A stretch of DNA of 64,000 nt from Allopontixanthobacter sediminis (GTDB lineage Bacteria; Pseudomonadota; Alphaproteobacteria; Sphingomonadales; Sphingomonadaceae). The notes below the pieces were generated by a model. It did not search any database and was not told the DNA's origin. It saw only the letters and a program-made list of their open reading frames with translations. The translations under genes were made by a program, and so were the position numbers. Position 1 is the stretch's first letter. Each line of letters begins with the position of its first letter. The stretch spans positions 310,001 through 374,000 of the forward strand of contig NZ_WTYL01000002.1 of assembly GCF_009828115.1 (NCBI RefSeq), given 5' to 3'. Positions 18,113 to 26,441 of the stretch are shown here, one piece after another.

Positions 18113-18907
18113 ATGATCAAGATCGCTACCTGGAACATCAATTCGGTCCGCCTGCGGATGCCGATCGTCGAACGTTTCCTGACCGAACAGGCGCCCGACG
18201 TGCTGTGCCTGCAGGAAATAAAGACGGTCGAGGAAACCTTCCCCTACGAAGCCTTCGCCGCGCTTGGTTACACCCACCATGCGGTGCACGGGCAGAAGGG
18301 CTATCACGGCGTCGCCACCGTCAGCCGTATCCCGCTGAAAGAAGTGACCCGCAACGACTGGCAGGACAATGGCGAGGCTCGCCACGTCGGTGTCGAACTG
18401 CTCGGACCGGGCCGCGGCATGCTGCTGGAAAATGTCTATGTGCCTGCGGGCGGCGACATTCCGGACCGCGAACTCAACAGCAAATTCGGCCAGAAACTCG
18501 ACTTCCTCGAACGGATGACGCGCTGGGCGGAGACCGTTTCCGGCCCCACGCTGATCGTTGGCGATTTCAACATCGCCCCGCTGGAAAGCGATGTGTGGAA
18601 CCACAAGCAATTGTTGAAAGTGGTCAGCCACACCCCGCTCGAGGTCGAGACGCTCAAACGGTTCCAGGACGCGCATGGCTGGGTCGATATCGGCCGCCAG
18701 CATATCCTCGACCCGGAACGCTATTTCAGCTGGTGGAGCTACCGTTCCAAAGACTGGCGGGTCAATGACCGGGGGCGCAGGCTCGACCACATGTGGGCCA
18801 GCCCGGAACTGGCAGCGGCGTCGACCGGGCATTACGTCTGCGAGGATTGCCGCGCCTGGGACAAGCCGTCCGACCATGTCCCGTTGGTGACGGAGTTCGA
18901 TCTCTGA
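18113..18907 (+). CDS. xthA: Exodeoxyribonuclease III
   Basis: Base-excision repair nuclease with 3'-5' exonuclease and AP-endonuclease activity. The 264-residue protein has the ExoIII/APE motifs in order: ATWNINSVRLR (near residue 5), CLQEIKTVEE with the metal Glu, LIVGDFNIAPLESDVW, and the C-terminal DHVPLVTEF with the catalytic Asp-His. The start ATG (18113) opens MIKIATWN as in relatives. Its stop region overlaps the start zone of the GTP cyclohydrolase gene, suggesting a shared message. Confidence 0.95.
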   Translation: MIKIATWNINSVRLRMPIVERFLTEQAPDVLCLQEIKTVEETFPYEAFAALGYTHHAVHGQKGYHGVATVSRIPLKEVTRNDWQDNGEARHVGVELLGPGRGMLLENVYVPAGGDIPDRELNSKFGQKLDFLERMTRWAETVSGPTLIVGDFNIAPLESDVWNHKQLLKVVSHTPLEVETLKRFQDAHGWVDIGRQHILDPERYFSWWSYRSKDWRVNDRGRRLDHMWASPELAAASTGHYVCEDCRAWDKPSDHVPLVTEFDL

Positions 18908-18942
18908 GCGAATCGCCGCTCTCTCCATCGCCGGCGCGGCGG

Positions 18943-19995
18943 GTGGCGCAGGCGATCGACGCGCTGCGCCATGGCTGGCCGCTGAGGATGGAGGGCGGAG
19001 GTGTCGGAGATGGGCCGGTGCTGCTGCCGGTCGAAACCGCGATCGACGCGCAGGCCCACGCGCCGCGGATGCTGATTTCCTCCGCCCGCGCCGCCACGCT
19101 CAAACTGGTCAACCAGCGCGAAGCCGCTGCGCCGCACGCGCCGGTACTGATACGCGGCGCGGAACCGTTCACCCTCGCCGCCGCCCGTCCGATTGCCGAT
19201 CCCGCTCTCGACCTTGCCAGCCCGCTGAAAGGCCCTTTCAAGGCCGAATTGCTCGCATGGACCGATGCCGCCGATGCCGCGCTGGAACTGGCCCGGCTCG
19301 CAGGCATCCTGCCGGCATTCCTGGTCGATCCGGAAGGAGCCGGCGAAGCGCAGCCGGTCGCGGCAGGTGATCTGGCGCATTGGGCCGACACCGCCAGACT
19401 GACGATTGCTGCCCGCGCACGCCTGCCGATTGCGGCCTGCGAAAACACCGAGATCGTCGCCTTCCGCAGCGCCGACGACACCCGCGAACACGTCGCGCTG
19501 GTGATCGGCACGCAGATGTCGGACCGCGCGCCGCTTGTTCGCTTGCACTCCGAATGTCTGACCGGCGATATCCTCGGTAGCCTGAAATGCGATTGCGGCC
19601 CGCAATTGCATGCGGCGTTGACAGCGATGGCCGATGAAGCGGACGGTGGCGGTTGGGGTGTCTTGTTGTATATGCGGCAGGAAGGCCGGGGGATCGGCCT
19701 GGTCAACAAGATGCGTGCCTACCGCCTGCAGGACCAGGGATTCGACACCGTGGACGCGAACCAGCGGCTCGGTCTGCCAGACGAGGCGCGCGATTTCGGT
19801 ACGGCTGCGCGAATGCTCGAGCTGCTCGGAGTGCGTGACGTGAAGCTGATGACCAACAACTTGCGCAAGGTCGTGGCGCTGGAAGAGGCCGGCGTCCGCG
19901 TGATCGAGCGCGTCCAGCATCAACTGCCCGCCAACCCGCACAACGCCCGCTATCTGGGCACCAAACGCGACCGGTCCGGCCACCTGCTCGACTAA
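18943..19995 (+). CDS. ribA: GTP cyclohydrolase II with degenerate N-terminal domain
   Basis: First step of riboflavin synthesis: opens GTP to the diaminopyrimidine product. The C-terminal half has the zinc ligands in HSECLTGDILGSLKCDCGPQ and the catalytic RQEGRGIGLVNKMRAY. The first 160 residues or so resemble a RibB-like domain (VAQAIDALRHGWPL) but lack the acidic DDEDRE motif, so DHBP synthase activity is not expected. I give the canonical GTG at 18943. A CTG at 18904 overlaps the xthA stop (CTGA) behind a good ggag site and would add 13 residues resembling those in relatives. The gene overlaps psd by 4 bp tail to tail. Confidence 0.9.
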   Translation: MAQAIDALRHGWPLRMEGGGVGDGPVLLPVETAIDAQAHAPRMLISSARAATLKLVNQREAAAPHAPVLIRGAEPFTLAAARPIADPALDLASPLKGPFKAELLAWTDAADAALELARLAGILPAFLVDPEGAGEAQPVAAGDLAHWADTARLTIAARARLPIAACENTEIVAFRSADDTREHVALVIGTQMSDRAPLVRLHSECLTGDILGSLKCDCGPQLHAALTAMADEADGGGWGVLLYMRQEGRGIGLVNKMRAYRLQDQGFDTVDANQRLGLPDEARDFGTAARMLELLGVRDVKLMTNNLRKVVALEEAGVRVIERVQHQLPANPHNARYLGTKRDRSGHLLD

Positions 19996-20849
19996 CCGGA
20001 AGCGGTCTTCCGTGCCAGCGCCTGCCCCATGCGGACCTTGTCCAAGGGTTTCAATCCGTCCAGCCATTCGATCTTTCCGCGCTCGAACAGCAGGACCACC
20101 GTCGATCCGAGCAGGAACCGGCCCATTTCCGCGCCTGCTTCCAGATGCAGTGCCTGCGTTCCTGTATAATCGGTGCGGATCACCTGCTTGCCGTGCGGCG
20201 TGACCGGGCCCGACCACACTGTCTCGATACTGGCGACGATCATCGCCCCCACCATCACGCTCGCGACCGCGCCTTGCTTCGTGTCGAAGATGCAGGATAG
20301 CCGTTCGTTGCGGGCGAACAGGCGGGACACGGCGGCGGCGGTCACCGTGTTGACGGAGAACAGCGCGCCAGGAATATAGGTGGTCTCTCGCAAGGTCCCG
20401 GCGACCGGCATGTGGACGCGGTGGTAGTCGCTCGGGGACAGGTAAATGGTGATGAAATGCCCGCCCTCGAACCGGGCCGCGAGGTCCGCATCGCCGCCAA
20501 TCAGCTCTTCGGCGGTATAGCTCTGCCCCTTGGCCTGCACGATGCGGCCCCCTTCGATGCGGCCAAGCTGGCTGATCGCCCCGTCTGCCGGGCTGACGAC
20601 GAAGGTTTCACTGTCCGCAATCGGGCGCGCGCCGGGCTTGAGGGAGCGGGTGAAGAAGTCGTTGAACGACGGATAGTCGGCAGCGGGTGTCTCGGCCTCG
20701 GCCATGTCGACATCGTACGCGCTAATGAAGCGCCGGATCAGCTGGTCCTTGAGCGCTCTGTTCCGCCCCCGCGCGATCATCCCCGCCGCGCGGGACAAAG
20801 TGTGCTGGGGCGCAATGTGTTGCAGCCAGATGAAGGGACTAAAGGCCAT
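19992..20849 (-). CDS. psd: Phosphatidylserine decarboxylase proenzyme
   Basis: Inner-membrane enzyme that makes phosphatidylethanolamine. The 285-residue proenzyme has the self-cleavage motif LGST at 247-250, where Ser249 becomes the pyruvoyl group of the small subunit. It also has the segments SPADGAISQLG and YLSPSDYHRVHMP with the His of the catalytic site. The length suits the PSD-B group. The phosphatidylserine synthase gene pssA, often adjacent, is not here; ribA converges instead. Confidence 0.95.
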   Translation of the reverse strand: MAFSPFIWLQHIAPQHTLSRAAGMIARGRNRALKDQLIRRFISAYDVDMAEAETPAADYPSFNDFFTRSLKPGARPIADSETFVVSPADGAISQLGRIEGGRIVQAKGQSYTAEELIGGDADLAARFEGGHFITIYLSPSDYHRVHMPVAGTLRETTYIPGALFSVNTVTAAAVSRLFARNERLSCIFDTKQGAVASVMVGAMIVASIETVWSGPVTPHGKQVIRTDYTGTQALHLEAGAEMGRFLLGSTVVLLFERGKIEWLDGLKPLDKVRMGQALARKTASG

Positions 20850-20924
20850 GGTTTGTCCTGGTTGTGCGGGCGCGGCAGTCCGGCGCGCCTAAGACCTGCG
20901 CCCTAGACGCAGCGGCCACGCGGT

Positions 20925-21188
20925 TCAACGAAGCTGGCTATCCTTGCTGCCGCGGCGGTTGATGGCGGAATGCTTTACCGCGCTGTCACGTCCGGACTGG
21001 CACGCGACGCAGGTCCGGATACCGGGAAGAGCGGCGCGGCGCTTTTCCGGAATGGCCTCGCCGCATTCGTCGCAATATTCGGGGCTTTCTCCGCGCGGGA
21101 TCCGCGAACGCGCAGCTTTCACCGCGTCGCTTACCGTGTCATCGATTTGATCCTGAACCGCGCCATCACGCGTCCAACCGCCAGCCAT
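20925..21188 (-). CDS. DksA/TraR-type zinc-finger protein
   Basis: An 87-residue protein with a C4 zinc finger: CDECGEAIPEKRR then CVACQSGRD, as in the TraR/YbiI short members of the DksA family. These bind the RNA polymerase secondary channel. The N-terminal coiled coil is much shorter than in full DksA, so it cannot be assumed to replace DksA. It is flanked by psd and a beta-helix protein on the same strand but with separate spacers of about 75 and 53 bp. Confidence 0.83.
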   Translation of the reverse strand: MAGGWTRDGAVQDQIDDTVSDAVKAARSRIPRGESPEYCDECGEAIPEKRRAALPGIRTCVACQSGRDSAVKHSAINRRGSKDSQLR

Positions 21189-21241
21189 TGTGCCCGCTCC
21201 TTCACCGATACAATCCGGCAGGGGGCGTAATGGTTCCGCCG

Positions 21242-22222
21242 CTACCGCCGCTCGTAAGCTGTAAGGCCGGTGCCGAGGTTATTGTTTCCGATTGCCAGCT
21301 GCGCGCCCGACCAATCGGCCACGAAAACCGTGTTGCGGTGCACTGCGGGCGCGAGGCGGGCATCGTTCCCGGCGATCTCGAGCCCGTCGGAACTGTGCAG
21401 CTTGCCTTCCGCACCGACCGCGATGAACGCGGAGTAGTTTTCCTTGCTCTGCCCCTGGACGAACCAGTTGTTGCTGATCTGGCCGACGGCTCCGGCGGGC
21501 AGGTCGATCATGTAGTTGGTTTCCTGCCCCGCGCTGTCGTCGAAGCTGGACGAGGCGACGTCCACGCGGGCCGCGCGGGCTTTTACATAATGGCCGCCAT
21601 TGCCCTTCTCGAACCGGCTCCGGGTGACGCGGAGATGGCCGTAGTCGCCGATATAGATGGAATGCGCACAGCCGCCCGACCCCTCGCAGGTACCAAGGCC
21701 GGAGAAGGTGGATTTATCGATCACGATCCGGCTGTTCTGGTCATCGCCCGACAGGATGCCCTGTTGGCTGTCGGCGAACCAGCTTTGCGCGACGGTAAGG
21801 TTTCCTTGTTCGAGCCGGATGCCCGCCCCGTTGAAATCGGGCACCGCCATGCCGCGAAACACGATCCCGGAAACGCTGGCGTCGCGGCCGCGCAGCACCA
21901 GCGCTGCCTTGCCTTCACAGGTGACGCTGTCGAAGGTGACGGTGCCGGGCCGGGCCGCGAGATAAGCCACCGAACCCGCCGTCTGCACCGCGCACTGGCG
22001 GTAGGTTCCCGGCGCGATGGCGATGGTTCCGTTACCGCTGCCGATTGCGTTCACCGCCTGTTGCAACTGGCCGAAGGTCTGCCCGGTCTCGGTCACCGTG
22101 AACGGCGCCGCAGTTTGCGCGAGCATCGGCGCGAGCGGAATGACGGGAATGGCCAGTGCGGCCAGGATCCCGGGCACGGCGGGGGCGGGGCGAGCAGGCA
22201 TGGCGCGGTCGGATGACTTCAT
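21242..22222 (-). CDS. Exported right-handed parallel beta-helix protein
   Basis: A 326-residue protein with an N-terminal export signal (hydrophobic stretch around residues 18-38, AQTAAPF at the end). The body is built of repeating beta-helix rungs: GIVFRGMAVPDFNGAGIRLE, SWFADSQQGILSGDDQNSRI, STFSGLGTC and RFEKGNGGHYV. The fold suits a pectate-lyase-like or carbohydrate-binding protein, but I see no catalytic residues to name. It begins 15 bases before the neighbouring membrane-protein gene region. Function unknown; the beta-helix call is by pattern. Confidence 0.75.
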   Translation of the reverse strand: MKSSDRAMPARPAPAVPGILAALAIPVIPLAPMLAQTAAPFTVTETGQTFGQLQQAVNAIGSGNGTIAIAPGTYRQCAVQTAGSVAYLAARPGTVTFDSVTCEGKAALVLRGRDASVSGIVFRGMAVPDFNGAGIRLEQGNLTVAQSWFADSQQGILSGDDQNSRIVIDKSTFSGLGTCEGSGGCAHSIYIGDYGHLRVTRSRFEKGNGGHYVKARAARVDVASSSFDDSAGQETNYMIDLPAGAVGQISNNWFVQGQSKENYSAFIAVGAEGKLHSSDGLEIAGNDARLAPAVHRNTVFVADWSGAQLAIGNNNLGTGLTAYERR

Positions 22223-22280
22223 TCCGCCCGCGTATCAGGCTCGGGTTAACGCCCAGCTAAGCATCTGCCAGCGTGGACCG

Positions 22281-22538
22281 TCACGGCCGCCATTTCCAGC
22301 CGCCCTCGGTGCGCCGCCTGACGATCACCATGAAGGGGAAGGAGATGAGGATAATCAGCGCGACGCCCGCGACAATTCCATATCCGCCAAGAGAACCCAT
22401 GAACAAGCCGATGCCTGATACCAAAGCGATATAGCAAAGCAGCAGGACCCATCCCTGCCACGCGATCGGAAGTCCGGCGCCATATCCTAATTTCTTGGGT
22501 GCAAACCAGTACCCGGGCTCGAAAAATCTATGCAGCAT
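22281..22538 (-). CDS. Small membrane protein
   Basis: An 85-residue protein beginning [20 protein letters not shown], with two hydrophobic segments (about 28-48 and 52-74) and a basic end VRRRTEGGWKWRP. The start is fixed by a strong ribosome site (aaggag) 9 bases before ATG at 22538. The start overlaps the last 11 bases of the ribbon-helix-helix gene, so it is the third gene of an SPFH-RHH operon. The longer frame reaching 22856 is antisense to its neighbours and is not real. Confidence 0.75.
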   Translation of the reverse strand: MLHRFFEPGYWFAPKKLGYGAGLPIAWQGWVLLLCYIALVSGIGLFMGSLGGYGIVAGVALIILISFPFMVIVRRRTEGGWKWRP

Positions 22539-22740
22539 TGGGATTTGCTCCTTCCTTTCCGGGCGGGCGGCCGCGCCGGGGCTTGGGTGCGTCGGCAATC
22601 TGGATTCCGCGCGCGGACAAGGCCTCGCGCAGAAGCATTTCGATCTGCGCGTTGGCAGAACGCAGCTCGGCCGCCGCCAACCGCTCGATCGCGGCATGAA
22701 CTGCCGGATCGAGCCGGAGGGCGAAGGCCTTTTTGGACAT
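22528..22740 (-). CDS. Ribbon-helix-helix (Arc/HicB-type) DNA-binding protein
   Basis: A 70-residue protein with one RHH domain: the strand [11 protein letters not shown], then helices [21 protein letters not shown] and LREALSARG. The tail [13 protein letters not shown] is basic. RHH proteins dimerise and bind palindromic operators, and a 28-bp palindrome lies before the SPFH gene. It follows the SPFH gene by 18 bp and overlaps the small membrane-protein gene. It could also be the antitoxin of a toxin-antitoxin pair, but no toxin-like partner is next to it. Confidence 0.8.
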   Translation of the reverse strand: MSKKAFALRLDPAVHAAIERLAAAELRSANAQIEMLLREALSARGIQIADAPKPRRGRPPGKEGANPNAA

Positions 22741-22758
22741 CGTACTGCCTGCCCGCGC

Positions 22759-23700
22759 TCAGTATAGCGAGCCGGCGTTGACCACGGGATGCGTCTCGCG
22801 TTCGCTGCACAGCACCACCAGCAGGTTCGAAACCATCGCCGCGCGGCGCTCGTCATCGAGTTCGACGATCCCGTCGGTGCTGAGCTTGTTCAGCGCATCC
22901 TCAACCATGCCGACCGCGCCGAGCACGATCTTCGCCCGGGCGGCGATGATCGCGTCCGCCTGCTGGCGTTTGAGCATGGCGCTGGCGATTTCGGAGGCAT
23001 AGGCCAGATGGGTCAGGCCCGCTTCGTCGACCACGATCCCGGCGACCGCCAACCGGTCGTTCAGTTCCTCCAGCAATTCGCGGTTGATCACGTCCGCCCC
23101 GCCGCGCAGCGTCACCGCTTCGCCCTCGAAATCGTCATACGGATGGCGCGCGCCGACAGTTCGCAGCCCCGCCTCGATCTGGATGCTGACGAATTCCTTG
23201 TAATCGTCGACGTCGAAGCTCGCTTGCGCGGTATCCTGCACGCGCCACACCACGTTGCAGGCGATCTCGATCGGATTGCCGCGCAGGTCGTTGATTTTCA
23301 CCCGGTCGGAATGGACGTTATGCGCGCGTGCGGACAGCTTCTTGCGCATCATCCACGGCCAGATCCAGCGGAGGCCCTCGGTCCGCTCGCTGCCGCGGTA
23401 TTCCCCGAACAGCGTGATCACCGCCGCCTGGTTGGGCTGGATCATGAAGAACCCGCAGGATACGAGCAGGAACAACAAGCTCAGCACGCCTAGCGAACTG
23501 AAGAAGACGAACTCGGCCATCCTTCCCGCATTATCGACCGCGCCACCGATATTGTCCGGCCGGCCGCCCGTAAGCGTCCAGACCGCGAGTGCCGCAATTA
23601 CCACCAGCACCAGCAACATTATGTAACCGCTGTAAGTCGTCGCCGCGCGTTCGCGGCTGACGTTCATCCTGCCCCTATGGCCCCCGTTTTCAACCGACAT
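22759..23700 (-). CDS. SPFH/Band 7 (prohibitin-like) membrane protein
   Basis: A 313-residue SPFH protein, a family that forms membrane ring scaffolds and controls protein quality or microdomains. Two N-terminal membrane segments (about 25-43 and 63-84) precede the SPFH domain, which starts at [20 protein letters not shown]. The tail [23 protein letters not shown] is coiled-coil-like and ends with a short C-terminus. An ggaggag ribosome site precedes the ATG. It is the first gene of the SPFH-RHH-small membrane protein operon and sits 69 bp after recQ on the same strand, behind the palindrome at 23715-23742. Confidence 0.87.
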   Translation of the reverse strand: MSVENGGHRGRMNVSRERAATTYSGYIMLLVLVVIAALAVWTLTGGRPDNIGGAVDNAGRMAEFVFFSSLGVLSLLFLLVSCGFFMIQPNQAAVITLFGEYRGSERTEGLRWIWPWMMRKKLSARAHNVHSDRVKINDLRGNPIEIACNVVWRVQDTAQASFDVDDYKEFVSIQIEAGLRTVGARHPYDDFEGEAVTLRGGADVINRELLEELNDRLAVAGIVVDEAGLTHLAYASEIASAMLKRQQADAIIAARAKIVLGAVGMVEDALNKLSTDGIVELDDERRAAMVSNLLVVLCSERETHPVVNAGSLY

Positions 23701-23714
23701 TCCGAATCTCCTCC

Positions 23715-23742
23715 GATATAATTATGATATCATATTTATATC
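23715..23742. promoter_or_regulatory. 28-bp AT-rich palindrome, probable operator and promoter
   Basis: The sequence centred on ATGATATCAT reads as an inverted repeat over 28 bases with one mismatched pair. It contains TTGATA and TTATAT 17 bases apart on the minus strand, a sigma70-like pair. An outer TCCGAAT/ATTCGGA pair flanks it at 23701-23707 and 23744-23750. In a GC-rich genome this AT block stands out. The RHH protein two genes downstream is the natural candidate to bind it. Confidence 0.65.
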
Positions 23743-23769
23743 AATTCGGAGGGGAGTCAATCCATCTCG

Positions 23770-25608
23770 TCAATGCCGCCGGATAGCCGCGAGGAACGCG
23801 TCGCCATAGGCCTCGAGCTTTTTCGCGCCGACACCGCCGATCTTGCCAAGCTCGCCGAGGTTCGATGGCCTCGCGGCAGCCATTTCGCGCAAGGTCGCGT
23901 CGTGGAAGATGACATAAGGCGGCATCTGCGCCTCCACCGCCAGCTCACGCCGCAATTCGCGCAAGGCGTCGAACAGCGGATCGCCGACCGGGTTGGCCGC
24001 CGCGGTCCCGCGTTTCCGGCCCCTTTCGCGAGGGGGCGCCAGGACGATCTCAACCGTTTCGTCGCCCTTCAGGATAGCGCGAGCATTGCCGCCCAGCGCC
24101 AGTCCGCCATGTTCCGTGGCGACAAGAGCGCCGCGGGCCTGCAGCGCGCGGGAGAGCGGTTGCAGCAGCGCCGCCTCGCTTTCACCGACGATACCGAACA
24201 CACTCAACCGGTCATGCCCGCGCTGGCGAATCCGCTCGTCGGCGTTGCCGGTCAGCACCTTCTGGATGTGGCCGAAGCCGAAACTTTGTCCTGTGCGATA
24301 GACGGCGGACAGCAGCTTGCGGGCGACCTCTGAGGTGTCGGCCACCTTGGGCGGATTGAGGCAATTGTCGCAATTCCCGCAGGACTCGGGAGGATTTTCG
24401 CCGAAATGGCGCAGCAGGATCGCACGGCGGCAACCGGGAGCTTCGACCAGCGTCGCCAGCGCGTCCAGCCGGGTGCGCTCACCCCCGCGCCGCTCTTCCG
24501 GGGTTTCGCTCAGCCGCTGGCGGGCCTGCGCGAAATCGCCTGCGCCCCACAGCATGACCGCGATCGCCGGGTCCCCGTCGCGCCCGGCACGGCCGGTCTC
24601 CTGGTAATAGGCCTCGATCGACTTGGGGATCCCGGCATGGGCCACAAACCGTACGTCGGGCTTGTCGATCCCCATCCCGAACGCGATGGTCGCGCAGATC
24701 ACCATGTCCTCGCTCGCCACGAACGCCGCCTGGTTGGCGCTGCGTTCCTCCGCCGGAAGGCCTGCGTGGTAAGGCAGCACCGGACGACCGGTTGCCGCGG
24801 CCAGTTGTTCGGCCAACGCCTCCACCTTGCGCCGGGTCGGCGCGTAGACGATTCCCGGCCCCGGCGTTTCGGCCATCAGGCGCGCGATCTGCTTCGCCGC
24901 GCTGTCGCGGTGGCGGATCGTGTAGCGGATGTTGGGCCGGTCGAAGCCCGCGATGATCATCCCGTTCCGGGGAATACCCAGCTGGGCCAGAATATCGGCG
25001 CGGGTGTGTTCGTCCGCCGTCGCCGTCAGGGCCAGTCGGGGCACCTTGGGAAACGCGTCCATCATCGGGCGCAGCTGCCGGTAGTCTGGGCGGAAATCAT
25101 GCCCCCATTCGGACACGCAATGCGCCTCGTCGATAGCGAACAGGGCCAGCGGCGCGCTGCCCAGCATATCGCGGAAACCCGGCTGGCTCGCCCGTTCCGG
25201 CGCCACATACAGCAGATCGAGCTGCCCCGCGCGGAACGCGTCCATCGTCTCGCGCCAGTCGGCGTCGGCGCTGGTCAGGGTGGCCGCCCGGATACCGTTG
25301 GCACGGGCGGAGCGCAGTTGGTCGTGCATCAGCGCGATCAGCGGCGAGATCACCACGCAGGTCCCCGCCATCATGGTGGCGGGCAACTGGTAGGTGAGCG
25401 ACTTGCCCGCGCCGGTCGGCATCACGGCCAGCGTGGACTTTCCTGCCAATACCCGTTCGAGCACCTCGGGCTGGCGGCCACGAAATTCGTCGAAGCCGAA
25501 GATGCTTTTCAGCCGCGCGCGGGCATCTTCCAGCGAAAAGCCTTGCTGCGGAGCGCGGGATTGCTCCGGGTCGAAGTCTGGCAGCGGGTCATGCATGCGC
25601 CGCTCCAT
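23770..25608 (-). CDS. recQ: ATP-dependent DNA helicase RecQ
   Basis: 3'-5' helicase for recombination and replication-fork repair, 612 residues. Motifs are in order: Walker A MPTGAGKSLTYQLPA, DEAH box FAIDEAHCVSEWGHDFRPDYRQL, the helicase C domain with YQETGRAGRDG, the zinc-binding cysteines in CRRAILLRHFGENPPESCGNC and CDNC, the winged helix, and a C-terminal HRDC domain (LRRELAVEAQMPPYVIFHD to the end). MHDPLP five residues in is an alternative start. It is complete. Confidence 0.95.
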   Translation of the reverse strand: MERRMHDPLPDFDPEQSRAPQQGFSLEDARARLKSIFGFDEFRGRQPEVLERVLAGKSTLAVMPTGAGKSLTYQLPATMMAGTCVVISPLIALMHDQLRSARANGIRAATLTSADADWRETMDAFRAGQLDLLYVAPERASQPGFRDMLGSAPLALFAIDEAHCVSEWGHDFRPDYRQLRPMMDAFPKVPRLALTATADEHTRADILAQLGIPRNGMIIAGFDRPNIRYTIRHRDSAAKQIARLMAETPGPGIVYAPTRRKVEALAEQLAAATGRPVLPYHAGLPAEERSANQAAFVASEDMVICATIAFGMGIDKPDVRFVAHAGIPKSIEAYYQETGRAGRDGDPAIAVMLWGAGDFAQARQRLSETPEERRGGERTRLDALATLVEAPGCRRAILLRHFGENPPESCGNCDNCLNPPKVADTSEVARKLLSAVYRTGQSFGFGHIQKVLTGNADERIRQRGHDRLSVFGIVGESEAALLQPLSRALQARGALVATEHGGLALGGNARAILKGDETVEIVLAPPRERGRKRGTAAANPVGDPLFDALRELRRELAVEAQMPPYVIFHDATLREMAAARPSNLGELGKIGGVGAKKLEAYGDAFLAAIRRH

Positions 25609-25727
25609 GGCAGATGCAGCGCGCGGGGTGAATGCCCGGCGGGATCATCGGCGGGGGAGAATTGGTATTTGCCCCGCCTTTTGCACCTCGCTAGAAGGCG
25701 GACAGAAACTTTCCGGAGAACACTACC

Positions 25728-26057
25728 ATGAACAAGATCACCACCGTGCTGTTTGCATCTCTTTCGGCGCTGGCGCTTGCCGCCTGCGGCAGTTCCGACG
25801 ATGCGTCGGTCGAGGCCGAGGCTGATACCGTCGAAATGCCTGCCAACGACGCGATGGAGCCCGTCACCGAAGTGCCTGCAGCCGATCCGGAAGCCAACGC
25901 GGTCGAAGCCGCAACGGCTGAGCCAACCGACCCCGTAGGCAGCGAAGCCGACGCGGCCGGTGACGCGGCAGCCGCTGCAGCGGCCGAAATCCAGGAAATG
26001 ACCGGCGCGACGCCGACCGCCACGCGGACACCGCCCGCACCGACGGCTCCGAACTGA
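25728..26057 (+). CDS. Small acidic lipoprotein
   Basis: A 109-residue predicted lipoprotein. The signal peptide ends in the lipobox LALAAC with Cys19 or so. The mature part is a run of Ala/Glu/Asp/Pro low-complexity sequence (EAEADTVEMPANDAMEP, AAGDAAAAAAAEIQEM) and is probably disordered. It has no recognisable domain. A strong terminator follows at 26108-26145, so it is a single-gene unit. An inverted repeat CCGCCTT/AAGGCGG lies in its leader (25674-25701). Function unknown. Confidence 0.72.
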   Translation: MNKITTVLFASLSALALAACGSSDDASVEAEADTVEMPANDAMEPVTEVPAADPEANAVEAATAEPTDPVGSEADAAGDAAAAAAAEIQEMTGATPTATRTPPAPTAPN

Positions 26058-26107
26058 TCGAAAGCATCCGAAGCGGGGCCGCGAGTCCGGCTCACGACAC
26101 AAGGGAG

Positions 26108-26145
26108 GCGGGCGGATCGTGACAGCGATTCGCCCGCTTTTCCTT
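26108..26145 (+). terminator. Rho-independent terminator
   Basis: A 12-bp stem GCGGGCGGATCG/CGATTCGCCCGC (one mismatch) around a 6-base loop, then TTTTCCTTTT. It lies 50 bp after the stop of the acidic lipoprotein gene. Confidence 0.85.
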
Positions 26146-26171
26146 TTCCGCCATCTCGCTATGGTGGCGGA

Positions 26172-26372
26172 ATGAAACCTGTCTTTCCCTTTCTGATCCT
26201 CGGCGCGCTTTCAGCTTGCGGTCCGGCGGACAACGATCCCGGCCCTGGCGGAGTTACGGTCGGCGAAGCCCGGGCGCTCGACGAAGCGGCGGAAATGCTC
26301 GAAGCGCGCCAGCTCCCGCCAGAGGAGATCGTGACCGAACCCGCCGAAGACGCGCCGACCACCCCGCAGTAG
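26172..26372 (+). CDS. Small lipoprotein
   Basis: A 66-residue predicted lipoprotein: FPFLILGALSAC is a lipobox, with the lipid-bearing Cys near residue 16. The mature part is short and acidic with a predicted helix (EARALDEAAEMLEARQLPPEE) and a Pro-rich end. It follows the terminator of the preceding lipoprotein gene, so it is separately expressed. The signal peptide and the start support a real gene. No homologue recognised. Confidence 0.66.
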   Translation: MKPVFPFLILGALSACGPADNDPGPGGVTVGEARALDEAAEMLEARQLPPEEIVTEPAEDAPTTPQ

Positions 26373-26441
26373 GAATAGTTCCGCCACACACGGCTCACTT
26401 GAACCGCAGGGAGCCACGAGGATAGCTCAGAAGGACTTTTT

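Noticed and set aside
22528-22740. RHH protein as an antitoxin
   Set aside because: The gene after it is a membrane protein without toxin motifs and overlaps it as in an SPFH operon, so a toxin-antitoxin reading is unsupported.
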